Source: Margaritifera margaritifera (taxonomy: Eukaryota > Mollusca > Bivalvia > Unionida > Margaritiferidae). Taken from it: a stretch of DNA of 64,000 nucleotides. Positions 11,655 to 23,069 of the stretch are shown piece after piece; position 1 is the first letter of the stretch, and each line of letters begins with the position of its first letter. Location: contig JAQPZY010001448.1 of NCBI GenBank assembly GCA_029931535.1, forward strand, positions 2,046,001 to 2,110,000, in the 5' to 3' direction. The notes under the pieces were generated by a model. It did no database searches, was not told where the DNA came from, and was given only the letters and a program-made list of their open reading frames with translations. A program made the position numbers and the translations under genes.

Positions 11655-11840
11655 GCAAGCATCTGACCATAGCTGAAAATCATTTGCATAATGAGCAGCT
11701 AGATCTGGGTCTATGTAGTTTGTCTGGAGTAATCAGTAGAACAAACAACAAAGACCCTAATCTGCTGGCTCATTATGCGACGGCAGATCAGAGTCTATCC
11801 TGTTTGCAGTTGGACTCGACTTATAAGCGAGTACAGACGG
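11655..11840. mobile_element. Mariner-like MITE, decayed copy
   Basis: The core GATCTGGGTCTATG...ATTATGCGACGGCAGATC and the right terminus GCGAGTACAGACGG followed by TA match the elements at 48064-48187 and 26767-26905. The left terminus is not recognisable. Confidence 0.55.
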
Positions 11841-11889
11841 TAATGACAGAAAGGGAGAGCGGCAACGGAAAACATTAAGGATTAAACTA

Positions 11890-12640
11890 GATTGGTGTTT
11901 GTACAACATGTATGCCCCCACTGCAGACCAAAAAATCTAAGTTCAAGAAGATTGAAAAATTTAGAAACATTTGAAAAATTGCTACAATTGCTTGAAAACC
12001 TAATCAAGTCATCTATATACGTACACAATGATGAATACCAAATTGCATTTGTCTACCTCAATTTGTTTTTGTTTAAGTCGAACAAGTTTACAAGTGTGAC
12101 ATAAATAAAGAAATTATTATCATGGCTAAAAATTATAACCAGACCATCTACATACAAATTATAATGGCTGGAAAATCTAACCAAATCTACAAATAAATAC
12201 AAATAACCCTACCAAATTTAATTTCAAGTCGTTTTTGCTTAATCTTGCTAACAAAGTTTTTGTAACTACATTCAAAGTCCAAAAAGTTCAAAAGAATGTA
12301 TATAAAAAAAAATAAATAACAAACGTCTGTAATGGCTACCAAACCTAACCAGGTCATCTACATAGGAATGCAAATATCCCACTAAACATAAAAATTGTTT
12401 GTTAAACAAAAGTTGGCGTAAAAACATTGAAAAATATGTATACATTTATATTTTTTAAATTTCAAACTGAAAAATGGTTGTCATAGCCCGAAAACCTAAT
12501 CAGGTCATCTACATATGGATACAAATATTGCAAACACATTTTTCCAATTGAGTCGGTTTTGAACAATATAGCTAACAAGCTTGTACGGAGGACGTATGGA
12601 TGGATGGACAATACCGATCAAAATACATCCGCTGAAAGAA
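11890..12640 (+). repeat. Diverged satellite array (~150-170 bp units) with tail-like end
   Basis: The landmark AAAACCTAA.CA.GTCATCTACATA recurs at ~11995, 12140, 12340 and 12490, followed each time by an ACAAATA block and a 'GCTAACAAG' block. The right edge has CTTGTACGGAGGACGTATGG ATGGATGGAC, like the ACGGACGGAC run ending the A-F elements. I read it as an old satellite-cored element with no clear head. Confidence 0.5.
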
Positions 12641-13053
12641 GTGTGGGCGTAAAAGATCGTGCATAGAAACTGATAAAAGAGAAAGTATTTAAGTTTGAAA
12701 TGAAACATAAAATATGGCAAATGACCCTAAAGGATGGAATATCTAAAATATTTATGAAAAAATGGACATTAGAAAAATAGAAATTTGTATTGTTATAAAG
12801 TACCAGTACTATACATATAATAAATAAATATTAGAATTTTGCTTCAGTAGAAAAGAAGCACACTATTGGTTTTACAATGTGACCCTTTTATATCTGCCAA
12901 TTACAAATTGGTTGCACTTAGACAAGAAGCCGGTACATTCAGTCAGTCATCGCTCATGCGCGAAATAGAATCAAAAAGTTTCGCTGCCATTTTGAGTCTA
13001 TCATACGGAATCATTCTTTTAAAGAACGTTCTTTGATTCCTGATCTATTTCAT
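12641..13053. other. Sequence downstream of the 13054-13262 exon
   Basis: If the exon is real this is its 3' UTR and flank. I found no convincing minus-strand AATAAA. A near-perfect palindrome AAAGAACGTTCTTT sits at ~13021-13034. Confidence 0.4.
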
Positions 13054-13262
13054 TTAGGTCCATATAAACCCGGGCCGTGAAGAACGCCGTTGTGATTCCG
13101 AATCTATTACATTTCCGTCAACGTCAATCCTGACCGGGTTATCGGGCAGGTTTTCATATTCTGGTTTCCATTTCAGCAGGAGGGGATCCTGCTTCTGGTT
13201 GTCTGAGGTCACCTTGTAGTGCAAACCTGGCTCTTTCCAGTTGATAGCCAATCCCTGATGAT
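13054..13262 (-). CDS. Putative 3'-terminal exon of an unidentified host gene
   Basis: On the minus strand TTTTATTTGCAG is a good splice acceptor (AG at 13264-13263), followed by an open frame from 13262 to the TAA at 13056-13054. The first two bases complete a codon from the previous exon, so the intron is phase 1. The ~68 residues begin HQGLAINWKEPGLHYKVTS and end RRSSRPGFIWT. They are polar, Trp/Pro/Asp-rich, not low-complexity, with no membrane segment or signal. GC is higher than in the flanks, as expected for coding DNA. I do not recognise the family. No upstream exon was identified at higher coordinates, so the partner exons may lie outside the window or be interrupted by repeats. A domesticated or transposon-derived fragment is possible but no transposon motif is visible. 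Confidence 0.5.
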
Positions 13263-13269
13263 CTGCAAA

Positions 13270-15508
13270 TAAAACAGAAACTCGTTACAAATAGTGATAG
13301 TCATCTATTCATTTATACACCACCATACGATAGCGAGGTACTAGGTCAAGTAGCAGTCTACAGGAAGGATTTCAGTGTGCTTAGAATTCGATCGTTCTTG
13401 AGTAAACTCAAGAAACGCATGATAACACAGAAAATTACCGTGGTTAGCACGAGTGTTCTACTCACTAACACTAGTGTGTGCTATTAAGCACGCGACACCT
13501 AAATCCGAAATCTGCAACCTGGTAAAGTCTGCACATGCTTTAATCGTCAATAAGGGTTATTCTACTTCAAAAATTCTAAAGTGCCATCACTTCGTGTGTG
13601 TGTGCTTTCTAATAAAGATTTATGATTTCTACAATTTTCCAAAGGAATCCAATACGTGATGCATCTAAAATAGTGATCCACATACTTGTACAAATACCAA
13701 AGCACCTACAGTAGAAGTATTCTCACCAATAGACAAGACGGACTACACTAGTTCTGATAGACGTTTGTATGGCTTTTGTACTAATATGACACAATTTCAG
13801 AAGAATAAAGAAGAATGGGGTTTACTACACTCATCAAACAATTTAAAAGTGAATTTTTGCGCCGGACAACATAGATTTCTTATCAATTTCCTAGCAGAAA
13901 CCAAATGCTTTAATGGCTTCATTCACACATTTTTCAATAGCTTTGGACACATTTAATCTAATGGAAGATAACATTCTTGTATAGTTAGTTATAGGATGTC
14001 ACTTTAATATCTTGATCAAAACACTTCTATTTTTCATATTTGTCAAACCACCTTCATTTCAAAAAGCCATAATATTGTCTTTTTCCATATTAATCACTGA
14101 ACTCAATTTCTTATTTTCAAAAATAAAATAAAAATCTAAGTAATAAATTGTATTCTATAATTCATCCTATGTAGCAAGCATAAAGTTGGAACATGATACT
14201 ATTAATTTCTTCATCGACAAAAAAAGAAAAAAGAAAAAAAAGACCGCTACCACCATGTTAATTCATATTAGGTATCAGCTCGTTCAGAAACAAAGAAATT
14301 ATAAGTGGACCCAATCTTCAACCTTGACAAACTCCATACATATTTACATTCAAAATATTATTCAGAAAGTATATTTGTTTTGGTTTTTTTTTAAATCTCG
14401 TGACTGATTTAATACTTAAGTAAATACTTCTCAAAATACAGACATCTTGTAAAATCTACAGTTCCCCCTCCCCTCGTTTTTCTCTTTTCATAAATGGTTT
14501 TGAACAAGTGACTGTAATACAAAAATATGGTCTACAGTTAAATAATCCGCTATAAACACAGCTTGTGGTTCTTGTATATACCTAAACTAATCGGCCCATG
14601 ATTTAAATTTGTCGATAAGATTGTGAACATTATACATGATGTATATACTAAAGTTATTCCACCATACTTGTTTACATCAAACATACTGCCTTTTTATATA
14701 GAGGTGTTACAACACTTTTATCTTTTTTGTCTCCATACTGCGTTTTCTAACTTAAAGTGCCTTTAGTGCCCTAAAAACATAAGCCTAAAAAAATTTCAGA
14801 ATTAAGAATTTGATTAGTATAATCGTTATAGATTTTACACATTTTCTAATGGTTATATAATAAATTTCGAATAAACTTCACAAAACCGGGGTCACATTCT
14901 TCTCTGGAAGGGTGAGCCCCCCCCCCCCCCAACTCAAAAGTACTCAAACCATTCCGAGGTAGATATCCTGGGTGCATTTCCATGTAATGTGCTTTTTAAC
15001 AGTGATTTTAAGAGATTCCCAACGTTTTAGCATCTTGACATGTACTTTTCCTGTATAGTCTTCAGATACCGTTTCATGTCGTTCCTACTTACTTCGCAAT
15101 AACTATTTCTCATTTGTTAAAAATTTTATAAAATGTATTATCACCCGGTCCAGGAAATCGATATAAAATCACCTATTTCTTTCTGGTAAGATGCTTACAG
15201 CCATCATCACACTACGTTGACTCGCAGCAGAATGCAACATATCCCTAAGCATATGAAAAGCCTGATCAATATTAGCTGCTACTTCATTAAAAATGTCCTG
15301 ATAAAATGTATCAGTACTCAAGTCCTCTTATTTATAGATAAATACGTTATTTCTGTCACGTTTTCCATTTATAACGCAAATATTCGGTATGACTAGATTT
15401 ACTATCTACATTAACAGGTACTATATTAGGAACTTTCATGGAACTTGAGTCTGGAAAACGATCCGATTCTGTTCCTGTCAAAACCGAAGAATGTTCAGCA
15501 TGCTACTG
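13270..15508. other. Unassigned AT-rich sequence (possible intron)
   Basis: No repeat boundary, TIR or recognisable protein is seen in 2.2 kb. If the 13054-13262 exon is real, this is its upstream intron. A C13 run is at ~14918-14930. Confidence 0.45.
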
Positions 15509-15517
15509 TCATACGAT

Positions 15518-15890
15518 CATCGTCGCAAGCCACGGGAGACAATCCGCTACGCTCCTTTATCACCCGTGGCTGCCTGTGCGGAAATTTCCTCGTTTTTCAT
15601 GGGTTTGCATACACACAAATACGTCATCAACAAAACAATGTAACAATCTCCAACACATAAATGAAAGCGCCCGTTTTTATAGATCGTGTTTGAAAAAGAA
15701 ACTTTTATTGGCTCATTTAAACAGCGTGAAAGGTCATACGGGATCACAATGGTGAGAAGATTTTACTCTCGCTCGCAGTGAGTAGTTAAACAAGTTTATG
15801 CATATTCGTGTGAAGCGAGGAAATCACCACACAGGCAGCCACGGGTGATAAAGGAGCGTAGCACATTGTCTCCCATGGTTTGCGACGATG
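15518..15890. mobile_element. MITE family M9, copy 1 (9-bp TSD, ~75-bp TIR)
   Basis: Termini are CATCGTCGCAAGCCACGGG and its inverse. The arms run ~75 bp through CTACGCTCCTTTATCACCCG, CTGCCTGTG and ATTTCCTCG. Flanking 9-mers TCATACGAT (15509-15517) and TTATACGAT (15891-15899) match at 8 of 9 positions. The same family with its own 9-bp TSD lies at 21068-21498 in opposite internal orientation. TSD length suggests a Mutator-like origin. Confidence 0.85.
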
Positions 15891-15899
15891 TTATACGAT

Positions 15900-16803
15900 C
15901 AACTAAACTCTTTCTCCCAGTTGCTATACACGCAACTCCTCAGTTCCCCCATCTGGTTCCTCCTGTACATCTCCACGCACTCGGCCATTCAAAATATAGT
16001 TACCAAATGTACAGCACAGCTGACATATTTTAGCCAATTCAAAAACCGCAATCTCTCTCCATTTCACCGGTACATTTAAACCATTAATCAAATAATTGCT
16101 TAATCAACGGATGAAATGTATTCTTAATCATCACTGTTTATAAAATAATCCAAACCACCGGTTGTGACATTTGAATTATCCAATTAATAATCATTAAATA
16201 TCTCAATTAATACCACTACGAACATCTATCATGTTTATTTATCATCAATGCCGTTAACAGTCAAATCAAAACCAGGCGAACCTATTAGAGGCAGATGTAT
16301 GCAACATAACTCACATCTCCGTCTATCCCAAATAACTACGTGTTGTTACTTGGCATAACAAATGCAAAACCCCTTTGCTGAGCAAATTCGTGCTTTACAT
16401 CATCATGCGTTCTCCTGTTTACAAGCATTACCAGACCACCCGCGTTATTAACCCCTCTCCCATTGAAACGGAAAAGATTTCGCAAAAATATCAAGACTAC
16501 ATTTTCAAATCTCTGCGAAACAAATAATGATGTATTATTTTAACAAATGAAAGAAAATCCGTTTTTTTATAATCGACATTTTAGCCCTTCTACATTCCAA
16601 TAAGATAACGCCATTAGTAATAATATGAACAGGTTGTGTATCAGGAAAACAAAGAAAGCAACTACCACCCAAACACTTCTATATCACACCAAATGTACCA
16701 AAGTTTAAAGAATTACCGAGTTCTGAGAAACTTGCGTTTTAAGAAAATTATCTAAATGATTTCGTTAATTTCTAATCATCTTTACTCGATATGTATGTAT
16801 GTT
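15900..16803. other. Unassigned AT-rich sequence
   Basis: Nothing beyond short open frames without motifs is seen. Confidence 0.5.
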
Positions 16804-16815
16804 GTACCATAGGTT

Positions 16816-17008
16816 TGTTTGTTTGCTTGGTGCTTTATGGCACAGCAACACAAGTAGGTTATTTAGTGCCGAGGCAATTGGAGTAAAGAGCCTTGCCCAA
16901 GGACACACCACGATAGCTGACCCAGGCTGGTCTGATGGTAGGATTCGAACCTGCACCCTTTCGGTCGTGAGTCCGGCACGCTAACCACTGAGCCACCGCG
17001 GCTCTCCT
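16816..17008 (-). mobile_element. SINE family 1, full-length copy with 12-bp TSD
   Basis: On the minus strand it starts GGAGAGCCGCGGTGGCTCAG, with a Pol III A box (TGGCTCAGTGG) and a B box (GGTTCGAATCC) about 35 bp apart. A conserved body follows (GGTGTGTCCTTGGGCAAGGC, CTTTACTCCAATTGCC) and an (AAAC)n tail. Perfect 12-bp flanks GTACCATAGGTT (16804-16815 and 17009-17020) show target-primed insertion. It is tRNA-derived and probably mobilised by a LINE in trans. Confidence 0.92.
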
Positions 17009-17020
17009 GTACCATAGGTT

Positions 17021-17432
17021 CATCACAGTTAAGTAATGAGTATACTACATATAATTTGTGTTCCATTTATCGTCATTTATATCCGTTCTTTCCAATTATA
17101 TCAGCATTCATGTATTAAAGTTTGTACTTGCTTGTATTCCATTGGAGTATTGATTGTGATATTGCTGGCAACCTAAGCTAAATTGTCTCTACTATGAAAA
17201 ACGGTATATCGTCAATGGCTGATGTACACGCATTCAAAGTGAGATACTAATATTTTACCTCACATGTTGCGTATGAGTGTAATAAAGATTTTGTCATTGT
17301 CATGTGTCGTTGTAATTATTATGAACATCAAATGTCAATTTGCACGTTTGTTTTTACAAGTCGATGTACCAGCAGGACAACTGAGACGGCTTCATTCCTG
17401 GTCTTAGCTGCATTCCACCACACATTTTTTCT
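17021..17432. other. Unassigned sequence
   Basis: No support is seen for a gene or element between the SINE flank and the LINE ORF1 relic. Confidence 0.5.
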
Positions 17433-17820
17433 TCACAAAATCCTAGGTATATATTTTATCTGTGGTATACACTTTGTCAAATCAGTTTTCCGAGTTTCTT
17501 CCTTGTTCAAATCATCCAAGAAAATCGTTCGTTTGTCTCTTAATGTAGCCGAAAGGTCATCTGTTATTCCCATCCCTGATTCTTTCAACCTGCTAACTTT
17601 GGACGTCCCCAGAGTTCTGTCCTTGAAACGAAGGAACTTCATAATACTATCTTCTCCTTTCATCCGATGTGCTTTCTATATCTCTACATCCGATTCAATA
17701 CCACGTTTGTTCTTTATGACGTGCATCCCATGTTTCCCACTTCCTTCCCTATCCTTCACGAGATTAAACGAAATCAAATAACTTCTTCTGGGCTGATTTT
17801 CACGATTGTCAACTTTATCC
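17433..17820 (-). pseudogene. LINE ORF1-like relic (Transposase_22-type RNA-binding protein)
   Basis: The minus strand encodes, in the order typical of LINE ORF1 proteins, VDNRENQPRRSYLISFNLV (~17815-17760), then ESDVEI, a stop in place of the usual E/R, and KAHRM (~17690-17665), then SIMKFLRFKDRTLGTSKVSR (~17650-17590) and MGITDDLSATLRDKR (~17570-17525). This matches the family pattern 'ENRSRRNNL...IERAHR...PIIVKFLRFKDRE...ISEDL...R.KR' known from L1-type ORF1 RRM domains. It is broken by an in-frame stop near 17676 and truncated on both sides. A SINE-2 copy begins at its 5' edge. No RT partner is adjacent. Confidence 0.7.
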
Positions 17821-17825
17821 TTCAG

Positions 17826-18020
17826 AAGGGGTCCTGCGTGGAGAAGTGGTCTAAGGCGCTCGCCATTTACGCGTGAGTTAGACTCGCGGATCGACATGAC
17901 AAAGCTTGCCAGTAGCTTCCCGTGGGTCGATGGTTCTTCCCGGTTTTTCCTCCACCAAATATACTGGCCGCCATGTATAGCCTATCACGTGCTGAAAAAT
18001 GGCGTTTAACACCACAAAAC
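17826..18020 (+). mobile_element. SINE family 2, copy 1
   Basis: A tRNA-like head (GTGGTCTAAGGCGCTCGCC) is followed by the conserved body AAGCTTGCCAGTAGCTTCCC, GTCGATGGTTCTTCCC, CCACCAAATATACTGGC, CGCCATGTATAGCCTATCAC and GCTGAAAAATGGCGTTTAAC. The end is CACAAAACCAAACC. Relatives are at 43232-43465 (minus) and 56304-56560. Confidence 0.8.
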
Positions 18021-18157
18021 CAAACCATTATCACACAGAACTGAAGCCTCAGATTTTAGAACAAAAGTTTCTTAGTGTTAGGTCATGAAATTTATAATTT
18101 AAACTTAATGTCAACTGCACTATCATGCTTGAAAATTGAATTACAAGATATTAACAA

Positions 18158-19215
18158 ATACAAGAAGACCAGGGCCAGCATATCAAGCCCACGATCAAAT
18201 CATTGATGTACAACATGTGACACTGCCCTTAATGCTAAAAGGTTGTGGAACCCTGTCGCAGATCGGGCTGAAACGATACACCTGTGCCGCGTATCGATAC
18301 GATTCACGATACACAGCATACGATATGATACATTATCGATTCTCAGTTTAAAGAATAAGAAGGCAAACGACTAATAATTATTCATGACTGCTTAAGATTA
18401 AAGTAACTTATATAGGGTAGATCTAGTTTTGTATCGATTCTTTACCTCTTGTATCGATACGTGTATCGATATGACAAAAGAATCGATGCATCGATATATC
18501 GATGAATCGTTTCACCCCTAGTCGCAGAATGTTTTTTTTTCTTCTTAGCTTCATAATGATTAGTTCAAATTAGGACACAATCCGTCAAGGAGTTTACAAA
18601 AAATAAGTAAATGAAAGTTTAAAAAAAATATTAAATAACCCAAACTTTAATCCAAAATATATGTGACTGTCCTTGACACAAAGTTAAAGGGGCGAGCGAG
18701 TTTGTCGCAGAATGAACTGTCTAAGCTTCGAAATGCTTCATCCCAAGTATTTGCAAAATCCATCAATAGGTTTAGGAAATATGAGCACACGGATTTTTTT
18801 AAAACCAAAACCTTAACGTAAATATTCTATCCCTGTAATCTTGACCCAAAGGTGAATGTCGCAAAATGAATTGCCTTAGTTTCGTAAAGATTCATCTCAA
18901 GTATGAACAAAATCCACCAATGGATTTAGGAAATATAATTTTTTTTTTTAAATGCACTAACTTTAACAAAAACCTGAACACAGATTTTCTATGATTGTGA
19001 ACTTAACCCCATAGTCAAAGGTGAGAACGAACGTGTCGCAGAATAGATCGTCTTAGCTTCATAATGATTCATTCCAAGTATGGAGTGACTCAATCAAGGG
19101 CTTCAGGAAATATATACATGTAAATGAAAAACGTTAACCAAAACCTTAACAAACTGCTGCCGCCGGAAATGTGACTGCTATGTCTCGCTTTTCTACTAAC
19201 GTGGGCTCCAAAACA
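18158..19215 (+). repeat. Satellite-cored element of a second family (~150-185 bp units)
   Basis: The head-like start ACAAGAAGACCAGGGCCAGC resembles the ACAAGAGG...CC heads of bivalve satellite-cored elements. The landmark GTCGCAGAATG recurs at 18255 (split by a hAT insertion), 18521, 18704, 18857 and 19037, each followed by CTTAGCTTCATAATGATTCA-type sequence. The tail has TGCCGCCGGAAATGTGAC and ATGTCTCGCTTTT. Confidence 0.65.
18263..18520 (+). mobile_element. hAT family H1, short copy I (258 bp, 8-bp TSD)
   Basis: Perfect 8-bp TSD GTCGCAGA (18255-18262 and 18521-18528). Left end is TCGGGCTGAAACGATACACC; right end is ATCGTTTCACCCCTA. It consists of the outer ~85 bp left and ~170 bp right of the 1.47-kb copies at 35490-36971 and 36985-38450 joined directly, so it is an internal-deletion derivative. 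Both ends are rich in ATCGAT motifs. Confidence 0.92.
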
Positions 19216-19439
19216 AAAACGAATATGCTAATGAAGTAGTAGGAATTAAGGGACATCTGCGATAAGGTCAATTGTCCTATCCTATTCTACTGAGAGTTTG
19301 ATCTGTCGGGTCTTTCACTCAACTCTAGTCTTGAACAACAACATCAGTATGGTGTTTAGAACAGCTAAGAAGATCACCCAAGTTGGAACATGTCAGTGAC
19401 GTCTTTCAATTCTTCCCTCCTTGTACCACTAGTCCACTG

Positions 19440-20518
19440 AACAAGAGTCCCTCGAAGGGACTGACGCTCTACTAGTTCAAAAGAAATTCCAAGAATATAT
19501 GACCAGTTCTTCTTTGTAATTGCCGAGTGTTGAAACCATCTCTGATATTCTTGAGCAGTAAACATATTTTCAAGATGGCCTCCGTGGTGACTATACTGGA
19601 TGTAAGATCGGGACCATTTTCATTTAGGACCAACTAGACATCATAAGAAGTCTTTTAGGGAAAACCCTATGTCAATAAGACCATCCATTCAGAAGGAGTA
19701 GCGATAACAAGATTTTCAAAATAGCCATCATAGCGGCCATATTGGATGTAACAGCAGTATTTTCATTAAGAACCATATAGATATTAGACGAAGTATTTTG
19801 GTGAAACCCAATGTTTATAAGATCATCCATTCAGGAGGAATAACGATAACAATATTTGTTTATAGCCGCCATGTTGGCCTTATCATTTTCGTTTAAGACC
19901 AACAAGACGCCATAAAGTCTCAGATATGACTTTATGTGTAGCAATAACAAGACTGTCATGGCGGCCACATTTGACGTCAGATAGGCACCATTTTCATTTA
20001 GGACCATCATCTAGGAAAAGATCAGATAAGAATATTTTCATTATGGCCACCATGGGGACATATTGGAGGTCAGGTCGGCACTGTATTCATTTAGGACCAA
20101 CCAGACATCACAAGAAGTCTTCTGATGAAAACCCCATGTAGATTTAACCATCCATCTAGAAGCTGTTGAGATAACATCTTCAAGATGGCTGCCGTGGTGG
20201 TTATAGTGGATGTCAGATCGGCACCATTTTCATTTAGAACTTACTAGACGTCAAAAGAAGTCTTTTAACGAAAACCCCACCTTTATATGACCATCCATTC
20301 AGGAGCAGTGGCGATAATAAGATTTTCAAGATGTGCGGCACCAGTTTTTAGTAAGATCAACTAGACCTTGGGGATGAATGTGTGTGTGAAGTTTCATGGT
20401 AATGATCCAAGTAGTTTAGGAAAAGTAGCGATAACAAACTTGTGTTTAGGGACGGACGGACGACAAACAACAGGCCATCCCATAAGCTCTTCTGATCTAT
20501 GACCAGCAGAGCTAAAAA
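19440..20518 (+). mobile_element. Satellite-cored (Helentron/HINE-like) element, copy B
   Basis: Head AACAAGAGTCCCTCGAAGGG, forming the 7-bp hairpin AGTCCCT-CGA-AGGGACT, then GACGCTCTACTAG (one mismatch to the subterminal repeat). About seven ~145-bp units follow (GATAACAAGATTTTCAA-type landmarks at 19698, 19842, 19936, 20020, 20166, 20312). The tail has GATGAATGTGTGTGTGAAG, GGGACGGACGGACGAC and the hairpin AGCTCTTCTGATC-TAT-GACCAGCAGAGCT followed by AAAAA. Confidence 0.78.
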
Positions 20519-20689
20519 CGTGCTTTGCAAGAGTTTTAGTAACTCGACAGCATTTTGGTATCCTTGTAACAGGGCAGCAATTGAAACAGAATAAATTCCA
20601 GTTCTGTCCCTGTTGAATATGGAGAGACCATAACGGTGCAAGCAATCCAAAATTACGAAAGAATGTCCAGGTTTGAAAGAGTATGTAAA

Positions 20690-23066
20690 TATAATAAACG
20701 CTGGTAGATTAAACGGTGACATCGCATGCAAAGTCGCTGTTAAATCGATAAAAATCATAATAATGACATTTATCGATAACATTAACGCCGGTAACTGTCA
20801 CAAACACCGTTAAAAAGGCCACACCAAAAAATTATTACATTTACAGTATTAGGCTATTAGCAAAATGCGCTGTAGACTCAGTACATGTCACAAACGTCTG
20901 TAAATGACACAGATGACATTAAAGAAGGAGACTGAAACCCAAAGACCAAAGTTTTATTTAAAAAAAAAAAAGAAAGAAATTGCGGCCCTTCGCAGCTGAA
21001 ACAATGAAATAGTCGATGTCCGTCTGTTCAGCCGTTCTGAAGACTTTGAACATTTCATAGCCAGCATCATCGTTCCAAGCCACGGATGATAATCCGCTAC
21101 GCTCTTTTATCGCCCGTGGCCGCCTGTGCGGAGATTTCCTAGTTTCTCATGAATCTGCATAAACCTGCTTAATCAATCAATGCGAGCGCGAGTAAATTTT
21201 TCTCGCCATTGTGACCCGCTATGACCTTTCACGCTGTTTGAACGAGCCAATCAAAATTTATCTTCCATGCACAGTCACTTATCAACAGATGAAAACACGT
21301 ACATGACGAGATTCGTCGCACACGTCTATAATTCAAATTCAGTCAGGGCACTTTCATTGATGTGTAGGAGATTGTTAAATTGTGTTGTTGATGACGTATT
21401 TTTGTTTGTGTACTCACGAGAAACGAGGAAATCTCAGCACAGGCAGCCACGGGTGATAATGGAGCGTAGCGGATTATCGCACGTGGCTTGTGAAGATGAG
21501 GCAGCATTTACCATTTTGTTTTACTTAATTCAATTAAAACCTTTATTTTCATAACATCTTAGATGGTTTCAGTGACAAGAGGAATTGAATTAGTCCATAA
21601 TTCCCAGAGATACTGCCCTTGATAAACTTAGGTTATGCATTTATGTTAATCTTGTAATTAGCTAATTCATACAATTTATATGATTTAATCCAAATCTGCC
21701 ATAAAACTCAAAAGAAAATCTCATGTGAAATCGATAATAAGCGGATTTTGCTTTTATCACAAAGAGTTATGAGACTGACAAAAACAAAGGTTTTTATTTG
21801 TAATGAAGGCCATACTGACATAATGCTTCAGTTACATAACATTTCAATAATGTACAGTGACATATTACAGTAAAATGAACACAGCACAGAGTGAAATGGA
21901 AAAAAGAAGAAAAAATCAAAGAACCATTCTAGAAATATAAAGTTAGATGAAAGGGGAGTAATATCAGATAGTTCTCATATTACATATGGGTAGAAGAAAC
22001 ATGGTGTGAATACTATTACTTATTTAATTATGTTAATAATATAGTTACATAGCCCCGCTTGCTATCTTATACGGCCTGCTGAAAAGTTATTGTGCAATTT
22101 TAGATATTATGACTGGATTCTTAGATGTCATCGAAGAATAAAAGATTTCCTCACATGGGTATCTTTTGCTAAAAATCATTGGTATGAATCTGTTTCTAAG
22201 ATCTGTATAAAACGCGTCTTGTAAAACGAAATGATATTAATTTTCTATTTGACTTTTGTCATATCATATACATATGCATTAATTAGGAGGGAGGTCATTA
22301 TGTTTTCCTTTTTCTATAGCAAAAGTATGGACGGAACATCGGAGTGTAGCTATGCATATACTAGATAGGTTGGTAAGTCAATGGTTATATAAAATTGAAG
22401 AGAAAAAGTATCATAAAATGTACTACAGTGATATGCTTTATGTGATTAGTTTACACCTGAATTCCAATCCTGAATTAAATTGTCTTTAAGACATTGTCTG
22501 AACTTGAGTAAAATTACCTTTTCATCTCCTTCATGCGCGTGCCAATCAGAGAGTTATGGTAAGTAGTATGTTACTGGAGAGTACTTGACCAATCATTGTT
22601 TTAAATATTTTAAATTGATGTTCTCGAACAATGTTTAAAGAACATTAGAAATAAAACTTAAAAGATTGACAGACAAGAGAGATGGCGTAACCTCACCAAA
22701 GATGGACTCGAGAATATATTTCACAAAAATGAAACATATAAAAAGTACTGGACTTCAAACAAATTTGTTAATCGTATATAAAACACAAATTACTGGATCA
22801 GACAGACTATGAAGACACTTGGCAAACAATAATTTGCATCACTGTTTATCGGAAACAATATGACATTTAACTTTGAAGCGGTACTTGCCTAACAGTAATG
22901 GTCACAATTTGTGACACTTACAGTTGCAGGATCGATAGTAAATGTCACAAATTATTCAATTTACTGACAAGGCAGCTTTCAGAGTCACCGATAAATGTGA
23001 CATTTACCAGCGACATAGCACGCGATGTTATCGTTGTCGCTTCCTACATTTACTGGCGTTTGTGAC
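20690..23066. other. Possible large TE bounded by TGTCACAAACGCC motifs
   Basis: CTGTCACAAACACCGTTAA (~20788) and the inverse of GATGTCACAAACGCCAGTAA (~23042-23066) face each other about 2.27 kb apart. Further TGTCAC / GTAAATG motifs cluster at 20690-20910 and 22890-23060. There is no transposase frame. The M9 MITE at 21068-21498 would be nested inside. The interior 21508-22860 is otherwise featureless. Confidence 0.3.
21068..21498. mobile_element. MITE family M9, copy 2 (9-bp TSD)
   Basis: Left terminus CATCGTTCCAAGCCACGG, right terminus the inverse of CATCTTCACAAGCCACG. The shared arms contain AATCCGCTACGCTC, TATC.CCCGTGGC.GCCTGTG and ATTTCCT.GTTTCTC. TSD AGCCAGCAT (21059-21067) versus AGGCAGCAT (21499-21507) matches at 8 of 9. 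The interior (CTATGACCTTTCACGCTGTT) is the reverse complement of copy 1's interior. Confidence 0.85.
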
Positions 23067-23069
23067 ATC

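Noticed and set aside
13017..13034. Heat-shock-element-like palindrome AAAGAACGTTCTTT
   Set aside because: It lies in the presumed 3' flank of the exon rather than a promoter, and a single inverted pair is not a full triple-unit HSE.
16923..17005. Possible tRNA gene (B box and A box present)
   Set aside because: No clover-leaf acceptor stem, and the sequence continues into a repeated body with tail and TSD: it is a SINE head. The same applies at 41887-41955 and 34641-34707.
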